DNA of 40,218 nucleotides from Verrucomicrobiales bacterium. Lineage in GTDB: Bacteria > Verrucomicrobiota > Verrucomicrobiae > Limisphaerales > UBA1100. Shown in pieces: positions 6,964 to 15,191 of this stretch. Both the position numbers and the translations under genes were made by a program. The stretch lies in assembly GCA_002721895.1 (NCBI GenBank), contig PBLV01000003.1:1-40218 (forward strand). The letters run 5' to 3'. The notes beneath the pieces are model-generated. The model was not told the origin of the DNA. It did not search any database and saw only the letters and a program-made list of their open reading frames with translations. The first letter of the stretch is position 1. Every line of letters starts with the position of its first letter.

Positions 6964-7473
6964 TCAGGCAGCGCCCTCGGCCATGAGGGCAATCCCGGGG
7001 ATTTGTTTTTCCTGACAGGCGCGGTAATGGCTGGCGAGCAGGGGTTTCTTGTCCGGGCCATCGATAAAGACGGTATCCAGACCCCAAGCCTCCACGACGG
7101 GCTCGGTGAATTTCAAACACGTGTCGCCGGGCAGGGAGGAGGCATTGAGATAACTGCGATAGCCGATGAGACTAAAGACGGGCACCTGATAATCATGGGC
7201 GACATTGCGAAGAGCATCTCCGGATTCAAACAAACCGGTGCACTGGATGCAGACCATGGGCCGGGCACCTCCCAGGTACAGCCCCGCCGCCAGCGCCCAA
7301 GCCTCGCCCTCGCGGCAAACCTGCACTAACTGGAGCCCCTCCGCCGCCCGCAACGCTTCATCCCATTGGCCCAAGGTCGTGTCCGGAATCCAAACGACAT
7401 GGGTCAGCCCCAAGCCGTTAAAAGTCTGCACGATTTCTTCGCTGGTGAACATCTTGTGCGGGCAGATTGCCAT
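6964..7473 (-). CDS. Thiamine-diphosphate-dependent decarboxylase, alpha (PYR) subunit
   Basis: This 169-aa protein is the pyrimidine-binding half of the same enzyme. FTSEEIVQTFNGLGLTHVVW opens a typical ThDP N-domain, and CREGEA at residues 53-58 contains the Glu expected to activate the thiamine pyrimidine ring. AAGLYLGGARPMVCIQCTG follows, which resembles sulfopyruvate and phosphonopyruvate decarboxylase alpha subunits (MVxQxSGLG-like). It is the first gene of the minus-strand operon and is followed after 2 bases by the aldolase. Start ATG 7473 was chosen; a TTG at 7515 would add 14 residues unlike the family and ATG 7452 would also fit. No phosphoenolpyruvate mutase or sulfonate gene is visible nearby, so neither phosphonate nor sulfonate metabolism is shown. 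Confidence 0.82.
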   Translation of the reverse strand: MAICPHKMFTSEEIVQTFNGLGLTHVVWIPDTTLGQWDEALRAAEGLQLVQVCREGEAWALAAGLYLGGARPMVCIQCTGLFESGDALRNVAHDYQVPVFSLIGYRSYLNASSLPGDTCLKFTEPVVEAWGLDTVFIDGPDKKPLLASHYRACQEKQIPGIALMAEGAA

Positions 7474-7657
7474 CGCCCCCGCCGTTTGGGCAATGCTCCG
7501 GCGAACGTTGGACAATGTAGCGACTGCATTAGGCCCATATTGGAGGGATGAAGCTGGCCGTTTTTACGCGCCGATGATCTAGCAATAATTGGCCAATATT
7601 GCTATGATTTAATCCTTTTCATGGGATTTTATGGGTGGTATACGATGGCATAATCTA

Positions 7658-7822
7658 ATGGAATCAGTGAGTCCAACTGGAAGCTCGTCGGGCTTTTATG
7701 AAATGCCACCGCCATTGGAGCCGCCGGTGGAAAATACGAATCCGCTGGAGACGGAGGTGACGCCACCGATTGCTCCACCGCCCTCGAATGACCCAGGGCA
7801 AGTGCTGGATGTGCTGGTGTAA
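7658..7822 (+). CDS. Possible small proline-rich protein
   Basis: The roughly 400-base gap between the divergent decarboxylase operon and the radical SAM gene holds one plausible small frame of 54 residues. It is rich in Pro and acidic residues (MPPPLEPPVENTNPLETEV) and ends in a hydrophobic QVLDVLV. Third codon positions in its second half are mostly G or C, as in real genes here. There is no ribosome-binding site before ATG 7658; an in-frame ATG at 7631 is also possible. The sequence before it (about 7575-7625) is unusually AT-rich and includes TATGAT at 7603-7608, a possible -10 box, but no good -35 was seen. The rest of the gap shows nothing recognisable. Confidence 0.3.
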   Translation: MESVSPTGSSSGFYEMPPPLEPPVENTNPLETEVTPPIAPPPSNDPGQVLDVLV

Positions 7823-7882
7823 GGTTGCGTCAGGGAGAAAGCTGGCATTGGCAGGAGGCGGGGAGTGGTCTAATTTGGGGGC

Positions 7883-8758
7883 GTGGGCAAGACCGTGAGC
7901 ATCAAGAGCAGTTGGGCGGCCGTGCGCGACCATACGCGGCACTTTTCTGATTTCACATTCGTGTATCCGGTGATCTCACGGCGCTCGGGTGGGTTGTCCA
8001 TTGGGGTGAACGTGAACCCGGATAAGGTTTGCAATTTCGACTGTGTCTATTGCGAGGTGGATCGGCGCGAGCCGGGGGCGGTATCACGGGTGGACTTGAA
8101 CCAGTTGCGCGATGAATTGGCGGCGATGATTGGTTTTGCGCAGGACGGTGGGTTGGCGAAGGAGCCGAGGTTTGACGAGGTGCCATGGCTGACGCGGGAG
8201 GTGCGCGACATCGCGTTCAGCGGAGACGGAGAGCCGACGATGATCCGGAATTTCGACAAGGTGGTAGAGGTGGTGGCCGAGGTGAAAGCAGAGGCGGGGT
8301 TGAAAGACACGAAGATTGTGCTGATCACGGATGCCGCGGGTCTGGACAAGGTCAGCGTGCGGCGCGGGTTGGAGTTGATGGATGCCCACAACGGCGAGGT
8401 CTGGGGGAAATTGGATGCCGGGACGGAGGAATATTTCAAGGCGGTGAACCGAACGACAGTGAAGTTTCAGCGGGTGCTGGACAACCTGTGCGCGGTCTCG
8501 CAGGACCGGAAGATCCTGATCCAGAGCCTGTTTTTAAAGATGCACGGGGAACGCATGAGCGCCGAGGAACTGTGGCGGTATTGTTCGCGGCTGAACGACA
8601 TCACGGACGCGGGCGGGGAAATCCGAGAGGTTCAGGCCTACACGGTCGCACGGCCCACGCCGGAGAAATTTGCCACCAAGCTGACACGGGAGGAATTGGA
8701 GGCCATTGCCGGGGAAATTCACGCGCGCACGGCGCTGCCGGTGTCAACGTATGACTGA
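7883..8758 (+). CDS. Radical SAM protein
   Basis: This 291-aa radical SAM enzyme has the cluster motif C-x3-C-x2-C as CNFDCVYC (Cys50, Cys54, Cys57). The three cysteines hold a 4Fe-4S cluster that cleaves S-adenosylmethionine. Downstream, FSGDGEPTM (about residue 112) is the conserved GGEPT-like SAM-binding segment. The overall pattern (YPVISRRSGGLSIGVNVNP before the cluster, and a helical C-terminus) fits a common radical SAM family in which the product is unknown; wybutosine-type or rRNA-modification relatives are possible. The start GTG 7883 is the only reasonable one upstream of the cluster. Its last 8 bases overlap the next gene, so the two are probably translated together. Confidence 0.88.
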   Translation: MGKTVSIKSSWAAVRDHTRHFSDFTFVYPVISRRSGGLSIGVNVNPDKVCNFDCVYCEVDRREPGAVSRVDLNQLRDELAAMIGFAQDGGLAKEPRFDEVPWLTREVRDIAFSGDGEPTMIRNFDKVVEVVAEVKAEAGLKDTKIVLITDAAGLDKVSVRRGLELMDAHNGEVWGKLDAGTEEYFKAVNRTTVKFQRVLDNLCAVSQDRKILIQSLFLKMHGERMSAEELWRYCSRLNDITDAGGEIREVQAYTVARPTPEKFATKLTREELEAIAGEIHARTALPVSTYD

Positions 8759-9404
8759 GACGCAACAACTGGGTTGGCCGGGCCGGGTGTCAGCGCTGGC
8801 GCTGGTATTTCTGGGAGGGTTCACGGTGATGGTGCTGGAGGTTTATGGGGCGTACCTGATGCGTCCGCACTTCGGAAGTTCGCAGGAAGTCTGGCTGGCG
8901 ATGATTGGCATGGTGATGGTGGCGTTGTCGGCGGGCTATTACTTGGGCGGACGCCTGGCGGACCGGTTTCAGCGGGCCTCCTTCCTGACCTGGCTGCTGT
9001 ACCCGGCGGGGGTTTTCATTTTTTTCACGGAACAAATCGCGGCGCCGGTGCTGGGGTTGGAATGGATGGCCACGGCCAACGTGGTGTTGGCCAGCACGCT
9101 GGTGAGTACGGCGGTTTTCCTGCCACCCTGCTTCGTGCTGGGGATGCTGGCGCCGTACATGATCCGGCTATGCGCGCGGCATCTGGATCATGTGGGCGCG
9201 GTGGCGGGGCGGGTGTACGCGGCCAGTACGATGGGCAGCATTGCGGGGGTGTTTGTGCCTGTGCTGCTGATACCCCAGACGGGCAACACGAACGTACCGC
9301 GGCTGAGCATTGAACAGATTTTTCATCTCGCGGGCGGTTTGACGATCGGGCTGGGAGTGTTATGTTGGGTCATGGATCGCTGGATGGAGGCGGACGAAGC
9401 ATGA
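8751..9404 (+). CDS. Membrane half of a split spermidine-synthase-like protein
   Basis: This 217-aa protein has about six membrane helices. ALVFLGGFTVMVLEVYGAYL, with G-x-x-x-M-x-x-E, and the later AGYYLGGRLADR are hallmarks of the membrane domain that many bacteria carry fused to a spermidine-synthase-like methyltransferase. Here that domain is a separate gene whose stop overlaps the start of the methyltransferase-like gene (ATGA at 9401-9404). The two products probably form one complex in the inner membrane. The physiological substrate of the fused family is not known and is not necessarily a polyamine. ATG 8751 lies within the end of the radical SAM gene; a frame extension to 8706 would run further into that gene. 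Confidence 0.83.
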   Translation: MTETQQLGWPGRVSALALVFLGGFTVMVLEVYGAYLMRPHFGSSQEVWLAMIGMVMVALSAGYYLGGRLADRFQRASFLTWLLYPAGVFIFFTEQIAAPVLGLEWMATANVVLASTLVSTAVFLPPCFVLGMLAPYMIRLCARHLDHVGAVAGRVYAASTMGSIAGVFVPVLLIPQTGNTNVPRLSIEQIFHLAGGLTIGLGVLCWVMDRWMEADEA

Positions 9405-10303
9405 GGATTCTTTTGACGTTGTTGATCCTGGCGGGAACCGCCCTGGAGGCGCGGGGCAAGCTGCTGTTCTCGCGGCATTCGCGGTACAACCACATCACGG
9501 TGGAGGACCGGGGCAACTACCGCGTACTTTCGTTCAATGGTTCGCAGGAATCTCGGGTATCACGCTTCAACGGGATGCTGGGGCATTTTGAGTACACGGA
9601 ATACCTGCAGCTGCCTTTGCTCTGGACGCCCAAGGCCAAACGGGTGCTGATGATTGGCCTGGGGGGAGGCAGCATCCAGAAGGCGTACAACCATTATTTC
9701 CCCGACGTGGTGGTGGATGCGGTGGAACTGGATCCCATGGTGGTGGGGGTCGCCAAGCAGTTCTTTGGCATCCAGGAATCGAACCGGCTCAAGATTCACC
9801 AGAGCGACGGGCGGGTGTTCCTGAAAAACGCAAAGGAAAAATACGACGTTATTCTGCTGGATGCATACACGTCCAGCCGGACGGGCTCCTTCATTCCCTA
9901 TCACCTGGCCACGAAGGAGTTTTTTGTGCTGGCGGCACAAAGACTGACAGAGGACGGCGTGCTGGCGTACAACGTCATCGGCACGACGGACGGCTGGCGG
10001 GCGGACAATGTGGGATCCATCCACCGAACGCTCAAAGAGGTGTTCCCGCATGTTTATTATTTCCCCACGCGGGAGACGCGGAACATCATCTTTGTGGCCC
10101 CGCGGGAAAAAGGGGCGCTGACTACCGAATCGTTGCAGGTGAAATACGGAGCGTTTTTAAAACGCTGGCCAAAGGCATCGCCCAACTTTCTCAAGCGCCT
10201 ACAGGTTATCCAGAACAAGGCGCCGAGATCGGCCGTGCGTTCGCCGGTGTTGCTGGACAATTTCCAACCGGCAAGCGGACTACTGGGGTCACGCTGGAAG
10301 TAA
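9401..10303 (+). CDS. Spermidine-synthase-like methyltransferase-fold protein, exported
   Basis: This 300-aa protein carries the SpeE-like Rossmann core: VLMIGLGGGS (about residues 83-92), VDAVELDPMVV (about 111-121) and DVILLDAYTS (about 155-164). An N-terminal hydrophobic segment (MRILLTLLILAGTALEARG) looks like a signal peptide or anchor, so the domain would face the periplasm. That is unusual for an aminopropyl- or methyltransferase, and also occurs in fused homologues. It pairs with the membrane protein encoded immediately upstream. The usual catalytic Asp-Asp pair of true spermidine synthases is not obvious (LDAYTS instead of DDxxDP), so polyamine synthesis is doubtful. The last 15 bases overlap the convergent rsmB gene. 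Confidence 0.85.
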   Translation: MRILLTLLILAGTALEARGKLLFSRHSRYNHITVEDRGNYRVLSFNGSQESRVSRFNGMLGHFEYTEYLQLPLLWTPKAKRVLMIGLGGGSIQKAYNHYFPDVVVDAVELDPMVVGVAKQFFGIQESNRLKIHQSDGRVFLKNAKEKYDVILLDAYTSSRTGSFIPYHLATKEFFVLAAQRLTEDGVLAYNVIGTTDGWRADNVGSIHRTLKEVFPHVYYFPTRETRNIIFVAPREKGALTTESLQVKYGAFLKRWPKASPNFLKRLQVIQNKAPRSAVRSPVLLDNFQPASGLLGSRWK

Positions 10304-11539
10304 CCGCAGGGCGGCGGCATAGGCCCCATCCACCCCGTCCTTCCACGGCCGCAAAGCGCGCTCGGCCACAAGTTCAAAACCAGGGTTCTTTTTCAGGAAT
10401 GCCTGCACGGCCTGCTCGTTCTCCTCGGGCTCCAAGCTGCAGGTGCTGTAAACCAGCAGGCCATCGGGCTTGAGGTTGCGAACGGATTTCTTGAGGATAT
10501 CCCGCTGAAGGTTTCGAGTGGCCCGCAGGTCGCGCGGCTCCAGACGCCAGCGCAGGTCAACCCGACGCCGCATGACCCCGGTGTTGGAACAGGGGACATC
10601 CAATAGCACGCGATCAAATTTCTCCCGAATGTCAGAGCCCGCGGGTAAAATCTCAACGCAGCTTGCGCCGAGGCGATCACAGTTTTCACGCAAACACTCA
10701 AGACGATCCTCACGAATGTCAGCGGCAACAATCCGCCCCTGGTTCTGAATCTGCGCGGCGATGGCTGTGGCCTTGCCACCGGGTGCAGCGCATGAGTCCA
10801 AAATGGATTCCCCGGGCTGCGGGTCAAGCATCTGGACGGCGAGCAGCGTACTGGGATCCTGAATGTAAAAGGCGCCAGCGGCAAAGCCCGGCAACTCGGC
10901 GGGCACGCCCCCGGCACGCAGAACGGGGCAGGGCGCCCAGTCCAATTCCACGGCCTCGCCCGCGGGTGTGGAGGGTACGGGCCGGAGCATGTTCAAGCGC
11001 AGGTATGTCTCCGCGGGACGATTGTTCCATTCCATCAGTGCCGCGGCGTTGTCCCAACCCCATTGATCCTGCCAACGGCGCACGAGCCAGTCGGGATGCG
11101 AGTAGGCGATGGCGGGCTGGGTCTCGCACAGGGCTTGGAGTGAGGCCCGCAGGGTGTCGGCTTCACGGAGACTTTGCCGCAGAGCCGCGTTGATGAAGCC
11201 GGTGGCACGGCCCAAGTCGCACCGGCGGGCCAAGGCCACGGCTTCATTCACCGCGGCATGGCTGGGGATGCGGTCCAGCCAGAAGATCTGGTAAAGACCG
11301 AGCCGGAGGAGGATTTGCACTAGGGCCGCCTGTCGCCGGCCTCCCGTGCGCTGTTCAATCAGCCAGTCCAGCGCGGCCCGCTGGCGGATGACTCCGTAAA
11401 CCAATTCCTGACAAAGGCCACGATCCGGACCACTCAACGCCGGCAATGCGCCGGACAGAAGGGTCTCGGCATGCGCCTCCCCCTGTTCCCAGCGTCGCAG
11501 GACGCGCAGGGCGATTTCTCTTGGTGTTTGAGCGGCCAT
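10289..11539 (-). CDS. rsmB: 16S rRNA (cytosine-967-C5)-methyltransferase RsmB
   Basis: This 416-aa protein has the two-part RsmB layout. The NusB-like RNA-binding domain lies in roughly residues 1-140, and a SAM-dependent m5C methyltransferase domain follows from about 225. Catalytic motifs are LDVPCSNTG, containing the nucleophile-side Cys, and YSTCSLEPEEN, containing the second Cys. The SAM-binding region is ILDSCAAPGGKA. It methylates C967 of 16S rRNA in the cytoplasm. Start ATG 11539 matches the NusB-like beginning (AAQTPREIALRVLRRW); an in-frame ATG at 11596 would add 19 residues. The gene is convergent with the SpeE-like gene and divergent from the GreA-like gene, with 68 bases between the two starts for regulatory sites. 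Confidence 0.93.
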   Translation of the reverse strand: MAAQTPREIALRVLRRWEQGEAHAETLLSGALPALSGPDRGLCQELVYGVIRQRAALDWLIEQRTGGRRQAALVQILLRLGLYQIFWLDRIPSHAAVNEAVALARRCDLGRATGFINAALRQSLREADTLRASLQALCETQPAIAYSHPDWLVRRWQDQWGWDNAAALMEWNNRPAETYLRLNMLRPVPSTPAGEAVELDWAPCPVLRAGGVPAELPGFAAGAFYIQDPSTLLAVQMLDPQPGESILDSCAAPGGKATAIAAQIQNQGRIVAADIREDRLECLRENCDRLGASCVEILPAGSDIREKFDRVLLDVPCSNTGVMRRRVDLRWRLEPRDLRATRNLQRDILKKSVRNLKPDGLLVYSTCSLEPEENEQAVQAFLKKNPGFELVAERALRPWKDGVDGAYAAALRLLPA

Positions 11540-11607
11540 CGCGTTACCCTTCCCGAACGCACCACCTGTGACGAGACTTTTGCAGTGCAGACGCATCGTT
11601 TTTTCAA

Positions 11608-13485
11608 ATGAAAGAAGAGTTCGACAAGCTGGCCAATTCGGGAAAAATTAAACACGGCGACGTAGACACACTGGTGACCATGGCCACGGAAGGGTTTTGC
11701 CGCCACCGCAGTTGGGGCGTGGGGCGCATCACCACGGTGGACACGGTTCTGGGCAAGTTGACGATTGACTTCGCGGGAAAGCCGGGCCACGCGATTGACC
11801 TCGGGTTCGCGGTAAAAATTCTGGAGCCGATCTCCAAGGAAAACATCGAGGCTCGCAAGCTCACGGACATGTCAGGCCTAAAGGGTATGGCGGCAATGGA
11901 TCACTTGGGCGTGATCAAGTTGATTATCGACAGTTACGGCGACGCCGCCACCACCGACAAGGTGCAGGAGGTGCTGGTTCCGGACGTGATCGAGGAGGAT
12001 TACAAAAAGTGGTGGGAAACGGCCCGCCGCGAGATGAAAAAGGATGGCCATTTCACCATCCCCACCAAGAAAGGCCACCCCATCACGTATCAAGTGGAGG
12101 AAACGCCGTTCCAGCAAAGGGTGCTGGAGGACTTCGTCGGCGCCAAGGGCCTGAAGCAGCGTGTGATCGTGGTAACGGAAATCTCCAAGGGCGCGGCGGA
12201 TTTGGATGACGCCGTGTCGGTGGGCACAGAAGTAATCACGCTTTTAAACAATGAGATCAAGAGCCATGCGCGCACGCAGACCAGTCTGGCGCTGGAGGCG
12301 GTTTTTGCCCGTGACGACGTGCGCACGGCCACCGGAGCACCCGCCATTGAGGGCGAGCCCACCGAGGCGGGCATCTGGGAAAACAAGATCGCGCTGGACG
12401 AATTGCTCGGCGGCATGCCCGTGGCCAAGCAGCGCCGTGTGTTGCAGAGCTACCAGGCCCACAAGGAAAGCTGGGTGCCCGACCTGCTCAGCATTCTCAA
12501 TCAGGTGCCGGCGCGACTGTGCGGCGAAATCGTGCAGGTGATGGCCGCGGCCAACAAGATGGACGAGCTGAAGATGATCCTCGCCCGCCTGATCAATCAA
12601 CACACGGCCGGCAGCGAGCTGCTGCTCTGGCTGGCCAAGAACCGTACGGACACTTTTGCCGACGTCCTCGGCCCGGAGGCCTTCCGCGCCATGATCACCG
12701 CCATAGAGCACGAGGGCGAGAAGAAGACAAACAAGCTGCGCGACTTCATTGTCGACGACCCGGAACTGGTGGACCAGCTCACGCAGTCGGCGGACATTGA
12801 CGTGGTCAAGGACATCACCCGCGCCGTGCAGCTCTCGCCCAGCTTTGAAGGCATGGACAAGCGCTCAGTACTCGGCAAGCTGGTCAAAAGTCATCCCACC
12901 GTCCAGTCCTTCATCACCGGCAGCGACTCGGGTAGCCGCGAGAAGGACAGTTCTCTCGTCGTCTCCTGGGCCAGCCTCGAGCGCCGCAAAGAGGAATACG
13001 AGGAACTGGTCCAGAAAAGGATTCCCGCCAACTCCAAGGAAATTGCCGTGGCCCGCGAGTACGGCGACCTGCGCGAGAATCACGAATACAAGGCCGCCAA
13101 GGAAATGCAAAAGGTTTTAATGAGCCGCAAGGGCGAACTGGAAATGGATCTCGAACGCGCACGCGGCACGGATTTCTCAAACGTGAACACCGGACAGGTC
13201 AGCATCGGCACGCGCGTGACCGTCACCAACTTGGGCAATGGCAGCCGCGAGGAATTTATCCTGCTCGGTGCTTGGGACAGCGATCCGGACCGGAACATCC
13301 TCAGCTACCTCACCCCCATGGGACAAGCTCTGCTGAACCACAAGCCCGGCGAGGAAGTGGCCATGGAAGGCGATGATCGGCGGTTCCGCATCGAGTCCAT
13401 CGCCGCCCATAACCCCGGTAGCGCGGCCGCCACGCCGGAACCCGCCGCCGTGTCCAGCAGCGAAGCCGCGGAGCCCTCCGTTTAA
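11608..13485 (+). CDS. Very long GreA/GreB-domain transcription factor
   Basis: This 625-aa protein ends with a complete GreA-like module. The coiled-coil part (about residues 450-530) contains IAVAREYGDLRENHEYKAAK, with the tip Asp and Glu that position Mg in RNA polymerase. It is followed by the FKBP-like C-domain (VSIGTRVTVTNL ... YLTPMGQALLNHKPGEEV, about 535-600). GreA itself is about 158 aa; here some 440 extra residues precede it. The N-terminus has a small beta domain (SWGVGRITTVDTVLGKLTIDF, residues 35-55) and then helical repeats. A role in RNA-polymerase backtrack rescue is likely for the C-terminal part; the N-terminal part is of unknown role. Long Gre proteins of this kind are known in PVC bacteria. 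aroB starts 6 bases after the stop. Confidence 0.85.
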   Translation: MKEEFDKLANSGKIKHGDVDTLVTMATEGFCRHRSWGVGRITTVDTVLGKLTIDFAGKPGHAIDLGFAVKILEPISKENIEARKLTDMSGLKGMAAMDHLGVIKLIIDSYGDAATTDKVQEVLVPDVIEEDYKKWWETARREMKKDGHFTIPTKKGHPITYQVEETPFQQRVLEDFVGAKGLKQRVIVVTEISKGAADLDDAVSVGTEVITLLNNEIKSHARTQTSLALEAVFARDDVRTATGAPAIEGEPTEAGIWENKIALDELLGGMPVAKQRRVLQSYQAHKESWVPDLLSILNQVPARLCGEIVQVMAAANKMDELKMILARLINQHTAGSELLLWLAKNRTDTFADVLGPEAFRAMITAIEHEGEKKTNKLRDFIVDDPELVDQLTQSADIDVVKDITRAVQLSPSFEGMDKRSVLGKLVKSHPTVQSFITGSDSGSREKDSSLVVSWASLERRKEEYEELVQKRIPANSKEIAVAREYGDLRENHEYKAAKEMQKVLMSRKGELEMDLERARGTDFSNVNTGQVSIGTRVTVTNLGNGSREEFILLGAWDSDPDRNILSYLTPMGQALLNHKPGEEVAMEGDDRRFRIESIAAHNPGSAAATPEPAAVSSSEAAEPSV

Positions 13486-13491
13486 AACACC

Positions 13492-14598
13492 GTGCGCACG
13501 GTCAAGGTATCGCTGGGAGACCGCGCCTACCCGATCCGCATCGGCACCGGCCTGTTGCAACAGCTTGGCCCCCAGTGCGCCCGCCTGCGCCTTGACCGGC
13601 GCTGCGCCGTGGTCACGGACGACCGGGTGGCGAAAAAATATCTCCAGCCAGCCATCACCTCCCTGCGTTCCGCTGGTTTTGATCCCGTCACCCTCACCCA
13701 AGCGGCCGGCGAAAAGGCCAAAAATTTAAGGAACATCCAGGCCAGCTACCACCAGTTGGCGACCCATCGCCTTGAGCGAAACTCTTTCGTGGTCGCCTTG
13801 GGCGGCGGGGTGGTGGGTGACCTGGCCGGATTTCTGGCCGCCACCTACCTACGCGGCATTCCCTTTGTGCAGGTGCCTACCACCCTGCTGGCGCAGGTCG
13901 ACAGCTCCGTGGGCGGCAAGGTTGGCGTGAATCTGCCCTCCGGCAAAAATCTCGTGGGCTCCTTCCACCAACCCAAGCTGGTGCTTTGCGACCTGGACAC
14001 GTTGTGCACACTGCCGCCCCGCGAATTCCGCGCCGGCCTCGCCGAAATCATCAAGTACGGCATCATTCGCGACGCGCGCCTCTTTGCCCGACTCGAGCGC
14101 GATCTGCCACAGCTCCTGAAACAAGAGTCCGCCACCCTCGCCTCTGTCATCGCACGGTGTTGCGCCATCAAAGCCGAGGTCGTGGCCGCCGACGAACGCG
14201 AGGATGGGCTGCGCGCCATTTTAAATTTTGGCCACACCATCGGCCATGCTCTGGAGGCCATCTCCCGCTACGGAAAATTTCTCCACGGCGAAGCCATCAG
14301 CATCGGCCAGGTGGCTGCCGCGAAAATCTCCACTGCCCAAGCCGGCTTTACCGAGCCAGAAACATTCCGGATTCAAAGACTGTTTGAACGAGCGGGCCTG
14401 CCCACGAGCATCCGGCTGAACGCCAGCCAAACCGCTAGGCTGCTGACCGCCATGCGACTGGACAAGAAGGTCAGCTCTGGGAAAATCAAGTTTGTCCTCG
14501 CCACGAAAATAGGCGTGGTCAAGTGTGGCCAGACGGTTTCCACCAGCAGAATCAAGTGGGCGCTCCAGCCCCAACCCCAAGCTCCCCGTGGCCGTTAG
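13492..14598 (+). CDS. aroB: 3-dehydroquinate synthase
   Basis: This 368-aa protein converts DAHP to 3-dehydroquinate, step two of the shikimate pathway, using NAD and zinc in the cytoplasm. The NAD/substrate-binding region is clear: ALGGGVVGDLAGF (102-114), RGIPFVQVPTTLLAQVDSSV (121-140) and GGKVGVNLPSGKN (141-153). The zinc-site region NFGHTIGHALE is present later. The start codon is GTG at 13492, six bases after the GreA-like gene; the protein opens MRTVKVSLGDRAYPI as expected. The 3' end overlaps the next gene by 11 bases. A glutamine amidotransferase for aromatic or folate synthesis follows two genes on, which fits chorismate metabolism. Confidence 0.95.
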   Translation: MRTVKVSLGDRAYPIRIGTGLLQQLGPQCARLRLDRRCAVVTDDRVAKKYLQPAITSLRSAGFDPVTLTQAAGEKAKNLRNIQASYHQLATHRLERNSFVVALGGGVVGDLAGFLAATYLRGIPFVQVPTTLLAQVDSSVGGKVGVNLPSGKNLVGSFHQPKLVLCDLDTLCTLPPREFRAGLAEIIKYGIIRDARLFARLERDLPQLLKQESATLASVIARCCAIKAEVVAADEREDGLRAILNFGHTIGHALEAISRYGKFLHGEAISIGQVAAAKISTAQAGFTEPETFRIQRLFERAGLPTSIRLNASQTARLLTAMRLDKKVSSGKIKFVLATKIGVVKCGQTVSTSRIKWALQPQPQAPRGR

Positions 14599-15187
14599 CG
14601 AAACCATTGTCCGCGAGTACTTCGAGTTGCATGGCCTCTTCGTGCGCCAACAGCGCAAGCACATAGCGCCCCGCCGCGAAGATGATGAGATTGATTTTTA
14701 TGTTCACAACCCCAACGGCCCGCCCGAAGGTTCCGCGCTTCCCTTTGTTCTTGGCTCCAGAGACCTAGGCAACGTCACCCGCGCGGTCATTGTGGTGAAG
14801 GCGTGGCACACCGAGGTGTTCAGCCAGGCTGTGCTCGCCAACGCTCCGGAGATATTCCGGTTTGCCAGCCCCGAGACCTTCAAGCGTGCTACGGATGCCT
14901 TCGGCAGCCCCGGGCCACTGGCCAAGCTCCTGGTCATCCCCGCCCTGCCCACTGCCGGCGAAGCCCGCCAGCAAAGCATCGAGCTGCTCCGCGCCAAGGG
15001 TATCGATGGCATCATTGAGTTCCGCACGATGTTGTCCGATCTCATCAATCACATCGAGATCAACCGCAACTATCAAAAGAGCGACCTCCTTCAGGTCATC
15101 CGCATCCTGAAAAATTACAACCTCTTCGCATCGCCGCAAATGGAACTGTTTGACTTGCCCTCCGGCGGCCGACGATCCAAAAACTGA
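14588..15187 (+). CDS. Conserved protein of unknown function, possibly nuclease-fold
   Basis: This 199-aa protein starts at a GTG (14588) inside the end of aroB and stops 4 bases before the glutaminase gene, so it is embedded in that operon. The N-terminus reads [17 protein letters not shown], followed by [11 protein letters not shown] and [14 protein letters not shown]. The E-x-D ... V-V-K spacing resembles the core of PD-(D/E)xK nucleases, but this is a visual impression only. The C-terminal half is helical ([20 protein letters not shown]). I recognise it as a conserved verrucomicrobial protein without known function. It has no signal peptide or membrane helix. Confidence 0.8.
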   Translation: MAVSETIVREYFELHGLFVRQQRKHIAPRREDDEIDFYVHNPNGPPEGSALPFVLGSRDLGNVTRAVIVVKAWHTEVFSQAVLANAPEIFRFASPETFKRATDAFGSPGPLAKLLVIPALPTAGEARQQSIELLRAKGIDGIIEFRTMLSDLINHIEINRNYQKSDLLQVIRILKNYNLFASPQMELFDLPSGGRRSKN

Positions 15188-15191
15188 CCTC

